From positions 186,001 to 250,000 of the forward strand of contig MU394076.1 of the NCBI GenBank assembly GCA_022578605.1: 64,000 nt of DNA, written 5' to 3'. Source of the DNA: Camillea tinctor. Its lineage: Eukaryota; Ascomycota; Sordariomycetes; Xylariales; Xylariaceae. A program made the translations under genes and the position numbers. Shown in pieces: positions 58,617 to 64,000 of this stretch (its first letter is position 1; every line of letters begins with the position of its first letter). Below the pieces are notes generated by a model. The model saw nothing but the letters and a program-made list of their open reading frames with translations. It was not told the origin of the DNA and made no database searches.

Positions 58617-60117
58617 TGCTGCATGGGCAAAGCGACTTGAATCAGGCGTTGTGCAAAGTAGTTGGTGCGGCTTTGCGTATCTGGTCAGTGGGTGGGTAGG
58701 GTAGAGTGCTAAGGGGGATTGAATATGAATACTCCTAAAGTAGAAGTATCAGAAATGAATCGCGAAATTGCACAAAACGGAATTTCCCAAGAAAAAGCAT
58801 GTATCCGAGCACGAACTAGAATGACGTTTCACGCGGGGCGAAAAACGAGACGCGACTTGTTGTCGGACTTGGGATATCGCGTCAAGTGCATATCAATTAC
58901 CATAATCCTTGTAATTGCAATTTCGTTAGAGATTAGAGATTCACGCAATTAACTCAACCCCGCCATTACTTGGGGTATTTTGTGGGGACTCCAGTACTAC
59001 ACCTCCTCCTGGATCTAAAAGGGATTTGTGGGGCGGAATGTTCATTATATCTACCAGCCATAAACGGCTTAACATGATTGGTCCTAGAGTGTTGTGGAAT
59101 CTCATAGATCACCTCGACATGACCTGCGGAGAGCTAAGTTTTAAAGATGGGCTTAGGACATCTGAAGTAGTTTTCTTAAGAAAATGTATGAAGTAGTACG
59201 CTGTGGATATGGTGGACATTCCGCCCCATAAATCCCTTTTAGATCCAGGAGGAGGTGTACCTATCTACTTCCGTCATCTCCCGTTGTGTCTGGTTATACA
59301 TAATCTGAATTGGTGTAGGTTGAAACCTACAATCAACCAGGTTATTTATTATAAATATCTGAACTATACAGTATCAATAAATAAATAAAAACCTTACCTT
59401 CGAAAGCCATGCTTTAACCTTGCACATAAATATTTTTTACGTGCAAGCTAAAGAGATAACTAACCATATGGGTTATTTTATTCTACCTATAAGCCGGTTC
59501 TCAGTCAGCCACAATTGCCGAGGCACATATCGGCGCATACACCCGTGGACGTCAAGCGGCTATTGTTTTTATTGGGTCACTTATGTCCGAATCGAGAACA
59601 ACTTTCTATGTAAGTTATATACTAGGTTAGTTCAATGTTGCTTACCTGTATAGTGGGTTGAGACAGGCCAGTAGATTTCATGTTATAGTCGGGGATCCGG
59701 CATGCTATTGTCACACGTGCATATATTTGAATCCTTCGTCCAACCCGTATGGGCGTAACGGTTACTCTTAAACTTGCATCTCAACCTTTGATCAATCAGA
59801 CTTATCTTTTCTTATTTCTATTCTCTTTTTCTATCTTTCTTCTTCTCATCAACGATAGTTTTATCTCTTTTATCTACCCTAGATATTCTAGAGAAGTTTT
59901 CCTCAGGTACGGAAATTACTAGAACCGCGGCTAAATTCAAGCCGAACTATATATCTATACTCATATCCGCCATGTTTCAGCCCCCATTCTCCGCTTCGAA
60001 CTACTAAGTATAGTGTCTATCTGTCCTATTATATTTCACAACGCATATTAAGCCCCACGTAATAGACGAGAAAAAAAGAAAAGAAAAGAAATAGGCGGAT
60101 AGGATAGACACAAAAAG
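58617..60117. other. Divergent intergenic region containing a MITE
   Basis: Two promoters face away from each other. The only structured element I find is the 258-bp MITE at 59000-59257. A pyrimidine-rich stretch (59803-59860) and an A-rich purine tract (60068-60095) just before the hydrolase start are probably its core promoter and 5' UTR. The small frame at 58719-58952 is not convincing. Confidence 0.5.
59000..59257. mobile_element. Non-autonomous MITE with ~52-bp terminal inverted repeats and TA target duplication
   Basis: The left end (59000 onward, CACCTCCTCCTGGATCTAAA...) is the reverse complement of the right end (to 59257). There is one mismatch in the first ~41 bases, then weaker pairing to about base 52. 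Most mismatches are T/C or G/A transitions. Both ends are flanked by TA (58998-58999 and 59258-59259), the target duplication of Tc1/mariner-type elements. The 258-bp interior has no coding capacity and holds a TTTTCTTAAGAAAA palindrome. Superfamily is inferred from the TA duplication only. Confidence 0.85.
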
Positions 60118-61425
60118 ATGGCGTCGTCTACACCCCCAGAAGCCGCCTTCCCCTTCCACGTCAAAGAGCACACCATCCCCGCGCAGCACATCCGCGAGTT
60201 CGCGCGTGCGACGGCGCACTCGCAAGAGGACGTGCTGCAGCTCTGTGTGAAGCAGTACATACCTAAGGACAACCCGTCCCCGCAGCCGGGGGACGTGACC
60301 CTGATCGGGGCGCACGCGAACGGGTTCCCCAAGGAGCTGTACGAGGCGCTGTGGGCGGACCTGTACCAGCGCGCGCGGGGCGCGGGGTTCCGCATCCGGG
60401 GGATCTGGATTGCGGACGTGGCGCACCAGGGGTACAGCGGGGAGGTGAACGAGGCGCTCCTGGGCGACGACCCGTGCTGGCTCGACACCGCCCGCGATCT
60501 CCTGCACCTGACCAACGTGTTCCGCGCCGAGATGCCGCGGCCCCTCGTGGGCGTGGGCCACTCGTTCGGCGGCGCCGTGCTCGCGCACCTCGCGCTGCTG
60601 CACCCGCGCCTGCTGACCACGCTCGTGCTGCTCGACCCCATCATCGCGCGCTTCACGCTCGCCCCCGGCGGCACCGGCAAGGCCCCCGCCTACGCGTCCA
60701 CCTTCCGGCGCGACGCGTGGCCCTCGCGCGCCGAGGCCGCCGCCTCCTTCCGGCGGTCGCCGTACTACCGCTCCTGGGACCCGCGCGTGCTGTCCGCGTG
60801 GATCGCGCACGCCCTGCGCGACGTGCCCACGCCGCTGTACCCCGACGGTGCCGGCGTGACGCTGCGCACGACCAAGCACCAAGAGGTGTTCACCTACTTC
60901 AGGCCGCTGTGGCCGTACGTGCGGCCCGACGGCACCGTGGACCGGGACGGGGCGCCCGACTTCGACCCCGACGTGCTGCCGCAGCTGGACCCGGCGAACC
61001 CGTACCCGTTCTACCGGGGCGAGGGACCCATGGTGCTGCGGCGCCTGCCCGAGCTGCAGCCCTCGGCGCTGTGGGTCTTCGGCGGCGCGAGCGAGGCCAG
61101 CACGCCCGAGTCGCGCGCCGATATCGCCGCCCGCTGCGGTGTCGGGCAGGGCGGCAGCGGTGGCACCGCCGCCGGCCGCGTCGACCAGGTCGTGCTCGAG
61201 GGCCGCGGCCATCTGTTCCCCATGGAGGAACCCGGTGCGTGCGCTGACGTCGCCGCTTCCTGGATAGGCCGCGAGATGGCGCGGTGGCGCGAGCACGAGC
61301 GCGAGTATGAGGCTTGGGTCAAGCGGCCCATGAGGGAGAAGACTACGTTGAGTAAGGAGTACATAGAGAAAGTGGGACCGCCGCCGGCGCGGAAGAAGAA
61401 GGGGAATGCAGACTCGAAGCTATGA
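60118..61425 (+). CDS. Peroxisomal alpha/beta hydrolase (MpaH/AKT2/Lpx1-like, C-terminal SKL)
   Basis: Single exon, 435 aa. The N-terminal FHVKEHTIPAQHIREFARAT and the GAHANGFPKELYEALW oxyanion-side motif are typical of the fungal family that includes MpaH acyl-CoA hydrolase, AKT2-type esterases and yeast Lpx1. The nucleophile lies in GVGHSFGG (Ser149), the likely acid in LVLLDPII (Asp173), and the histidine in EGRGHLFPMEEP (His365). The protein ends in Ser-Lys-Leu, a canonical PTS1 signal, so it should act in the peroxisome matrix on an acyl-CoA or ester. The coding region is very GC-rich (many GCG/CGC codons) compared with its AT-rich flanks. No polyketide synthase, P450 or transporter lies nearby, so a secondary-metabolite role is not supported; a housekeeping acyl-CoA thioesterase or lipase role is likelier. 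Confidence 0.93.
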   Translation: MASSTPPEAAFPFHVKEHTIPAQHIREFARATAHSQEDVLQLCVKQYIPKDNPSPQPGDVTLIGAHANGFPKELYEALWADLYQRARGAGFRIRGIWIADVAHQGYSGEVNEALLGDDPCWLDTARDLLHLTNVFRAEMPRPLVGVGHSFGGAVLAHLALLHPRLLTTLVLLDPIIARFTLAPGGTGKAPAYASTFRRDAWPSRAEAAASFRRSPYYRSWDPRVLSAWIAHALRDVPTPLYPDGAGVTLRTTKHQEVFTYFRPLWPYVRPDGTVDRDGAPDFDPDVLPQLDPANPYPFYRGEGPMVLRRLPELQPSALWVFGGASEASTPESRADIAARCGVGQGGSGGTAAGRVDQVVLEGRGHLFPMEEPGACADVAASWIGREMARWREHEREYEAWVKRPMREKTTLSKEYIEKVGPPPARKKKGNADSKL

Positions 61426-62857
61426 ATGATAGCGGGCTGTGTGAGGCATGAGCAAAGCTGAATTGTACGCGTAGCGGTCATGTTTAGACAGGTGGGGAAA
61501 TGCCTGCACAAGGGAAGGGATTATAGGAAAGAGGAGGGGTCATCTTTGAAACATACCAAATTACGAAAGTAGATGGATGAAAATAAATACCATTACAAAT
61601 TTAATCCATCATATTTAGCAATTTATCTCTAAGTAGAGTGTTGGAGAGATATGAAAATTAATGATAGACTATGAGGACAGCAAGGTAAAAAGAAGGGGAG
61701 GGGGGATAAACACATATTAAGATGGTGTAAAGTGACGACACTAAGAGCAGCGTACAGCATTAACATCGTTACACAACAAGGGGGTAAATAACCCCTATCC
61801 TTACTTACTTCCCAGACTTCACACAAGCAACATATCTAAGTATAGAAGGGGAAAGTTCGTCTTGCGTCTCTTCATATAAAAAAAGCTTTGATAAGTTTGC
61901 ACAATCCCTAACAAAGACTGCGGAATAAACACGAAGACAGGTATAAATAATACGTATTACAGGTCATGATTTCCGTTTAATTGTATATAATCCATCTCAA
62001 CACCACAGTCTTTTTAAGTCATGCAGCCATAGGTCGTGAGCAACTACTCGAAATTCTTGTGTCATCATAGGCGGCCGATTAGCAGTCCCCTATTTTGAGA
62101 TATATACATTTACGGGGGCAATAGTAATATTGTCCTACTTAGATCAGTCCATGGCCCCATGCCCCGTTCCATGTTTGGATTTACGCCCTGTTTATGGGGT
62201 TGTGATCTTAGAAAGGTTCTATCGTCTCATAGGACCTAAGTCGAAAAGATTTTGGTCTACGCATAATTTAATAGAGAGTGTGTAGATCGAGGATAATGGA
62301 CAGCAAGGGGTCCAAGAGATTTGATCATACACCACTCATTCACAAAACATGAAAAATAATATAACAGCATACTTAAACAAATTGGCCAATCTATCTACCT
62401 GATCTGAAGCCATCCCGTTTTGTGAAAGGGGAAAAAAAGAGAAGGAAAAAAAGCAAGTGCCAGTCCAGTCTGCACGCCCTTGTCCGCCCTGGGTAAACTG
62501 GTTTCTCATTCCTACGCCGAAAACAACCACCCATGCAGTAAGACGTGATCCTCTCACAAATTTTTCTTTTGCGTCCTCTTCGATTCCATCCTAACCATTG
62601 CGTCACAGTTGTCAAGAATCATGGCAGGCGTCGAAGGGGGGAAATTATGAGTTATGCCGAAATGAAAAAAAAAATAAATGCAAACGCTCCAAAAAAAATT
62701 AGATACGATACCGCCATGACCAGCAAATGACTAGAAACTTTTGTTCACCAGTCGTTAATGCGACTTTCGTATCTTTATGTTTATGTGCAATCATGAAACC
62801 CCTCACGCTCGTCCGTCGTCCGTCGTCCGTCGTCCAATCCACCTTCCCGTCAAAGGC
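61426..62857. other. Convergent intergenic region
   Basis: 3' flanks of the hydrolase and UFD4 genes. AT-rich with no gene recognised. A 7-bp tandem repeat lies at 62810-62835, just past the UFD4 stop. Confidence 0.4.
62810..62835. repeat. CGTCCGT tandem repeat in UFD4 3' UTR
   Basis: Three full copies and one partial copy of CGTCCGT lie about 22 bases beyond the UFD4 stop codon. Seen directly. Confidence 0.9.
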
Positions 62858-64000
62858 TTAGGACAAATGGAAGGCACCCTGGCCTTCCTTGATAGCAGTA
62901 AATAGCTGTCGCCTCATGCTGTCGATGCTGGTATAGTCAGGAAGTTTTAGGTAGTTGACACATGTCATGACGCTAGGGAGATAGTCATCAGATGTATAAG
63001 GGGGTTCGCTGGGTTTGCAAACCACAGTAAACATAGGGGTCAAGCTCTTGAAACCTGTCGTACCATATTAGTTTATGTATTACCAGCGTGTGGTTGTCTA
63101 ACTTACCTCCGATTGGGAGTTTGGGGCTGCCTGTTGTAAACTGCAAGAAATCGCGACGTTGCGCAGGCGTCAGTTCACTCATGGTTTGGAGCAGGTTCCT
63201 GACGCTTCTGCTGTCCATGTTGAAGCCGTGATCGGCTTTGATAGAGTCCATTAGAGCTAAAAGGAGTACGATTAGTCATTGGCAATGCGAAAGTCATGTT
63301 ATAAGAAAAAAACTTACTCTCAAGGGACCAGTCTTCCTCGACACGACCGAAGAGAGTCACGAGCTCGTCAGGCGTAAACGCGCTTAAAGCTGAGTAGGGG
63401 AACACCTGGGAGAAGCCGGTGCGGAAGGCTTCCACCTGACGCTTGACGCCAGAGCCCAAAGTCATGTCGATAACCTTGTCAAGGTACGATTCTACATTAT
63501 AGATAGTGACTTGCATATGAGATCCACCGGCAATGAGCTCTATTTCAGGATATCCTGGCAGCGTGAAGTCGAGAGCAAGGTCCTCAAGTGTAGTGCCATC
63601 GATGACAATCCGCTCCGTATCCGCAACCTTCTGCGCAGGCGTTCGCTTAGGGTCCTCGTCGATTGCCTTCTTTGCCAGAGCGAATTTCTTGATATGCTTA
63701 AGGGAATTTGCCAAACCAGGATCCACAATCTTCACTGCGCCGAGGGATGGCTTCACACCTGAAGAGCCCTCTCCAATGCGGAAAAAGATAGGGTTGAAAT
63801 TGATGTCGATGATACGGGAATCTATCATTGATCTGGCCACAAACTTTCCAAGCATCTTAAACAACTGGCAGATAATACCCGCAGTCGAGTCTTCGTCGTG
63901 AAGAGGCCTCGGGAAAAGGCCATTTGGTCCAGAAACAAACTCTTCGCTGTCATTAGAATCCATCTCGCGCCAAAGTTTGAGTTTCTTCTTGGAAAATTCC
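62858..64000 (-). CDS. UFD4: UFD4/TRIP12-type HECT E3 ubiquitin ligase (C-terminal part; 5' end beyond window)
   Basis: Exons 63318-64000 (open at the right edge), 63107-63256 and 62858-63054 join in frame. They encode most of a HECT domain. The N-lobe has [32 protein letters not shown] and [38 protein letters not shown] and [20 protein letters not shown] follow. The C-lobe carries the catalytic cysteine in [15 protein letters not shown] (codon at 62958-62960) and the terminal aromatic-containing tail GAFHLS, as required for HECT activity. The insert pattern ([20 protein letters not shown]) is that of Ufd4/TRIP12, ligases of the ubiquitin-fusion and N-degron pathways. The introns have GTAAGT donors and a TTTTAG or GACAG acceptor. 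The armadillo-like N-terminal part must lie to the right of the window. Confidence 0.95.

Noticed and set aside
60004..61296. 430-codon minus-strand open frame
   Set aside because: Antisense shadow of the hydrolase gene, which has clear catalytic motifs and a PTS1 on the plus strand.
60118..61425. Possible toxin or secondary-metabolite cluster suggested by the hydrolase family
   Set aside because: No synthase, P450, transporter or pathway regulator lies nearby; the neighbours are a housekeeping-type nuclear protein and UFD4.

Overview
The window is 64 kb of nuclear DNA from a filamentous ascomycete. Genes have short GT-AG introns with CTRAC/CTGAC branch points. Gene ends are widely spaced, with AT-rich spacers full of poly-T, TACC/GGTA and TACCTAGGTA-type motifs. 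The gene set (a vivid-type LOV photoreceptor, fungal Kch1, Nuo-30.4, a NOT4 region with a large downstream frame) is that of Pezizomycotina. A sordariomycete is my best guess from protein similarity in memory, not from a search. I see no tRNA, rRNA, CRISPR array, intact transposon or secondary-metabolite cluster.

Layout, left to right: RXT2 (-, runs off the left edge); TRAPPC11 (+); an unrecognised Q/S-rich protein (+) whose frame continues past an in-frame TAG; an Fmp30/NAPE-PLD-type hydrolase (+); a Cue2-type CUE-SMR endonuclease (+); a coiled-coil protein (-); NMN adenylyltransferase (-); NPC1/Ncr1 (-); a PNPOx-FNR fusion flavoprotein (-); Kch1 potassium channel (-); a pseudokinase (+); a LAMTOR2-like roadblock protein (+); a 3.3 kb gene-poor stretch with coding relics; VIVID (-) with a 4.7 kb upstream gene desert; a large low-complexity frame (-) lying just behind NOT4 (-), possibly its C-terminal part; complex I Nuo-30.4 (+); a nuclear-type protein with a PUA/ASCH-like domain (-); a 258-bp MITE; a peroxisomal alpha/beta hydrolase ending in SKL (+); and the 3' part of the HECT ligase UFD4 (-, runs off the right edge).

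Most genes are core housekeeping and are not an operon or cluster. Several touch shared themes: membrane and lipid traffic (TRAPPC11, NPC1, Fmp30-like, LAMTOR2-like), RNA and protein quality control (Cue2-like, NOT4, UFD4), mitochondrial and NAD metabolism (Nuo-30.4, NMNAT), and light sensing (VIVID). No obviously new multigene system is present. The best leads are a VIVID with Met in place of the signalling Gln, the TAG-interrupted reading frame, a pseudokinase lacking all three catalytic residues, a TA-flanked MITE, and the unresolved NOT4 3' structure. All exon joins were inferred by eye from splice signals and reading frame; none is backed by transcripts.
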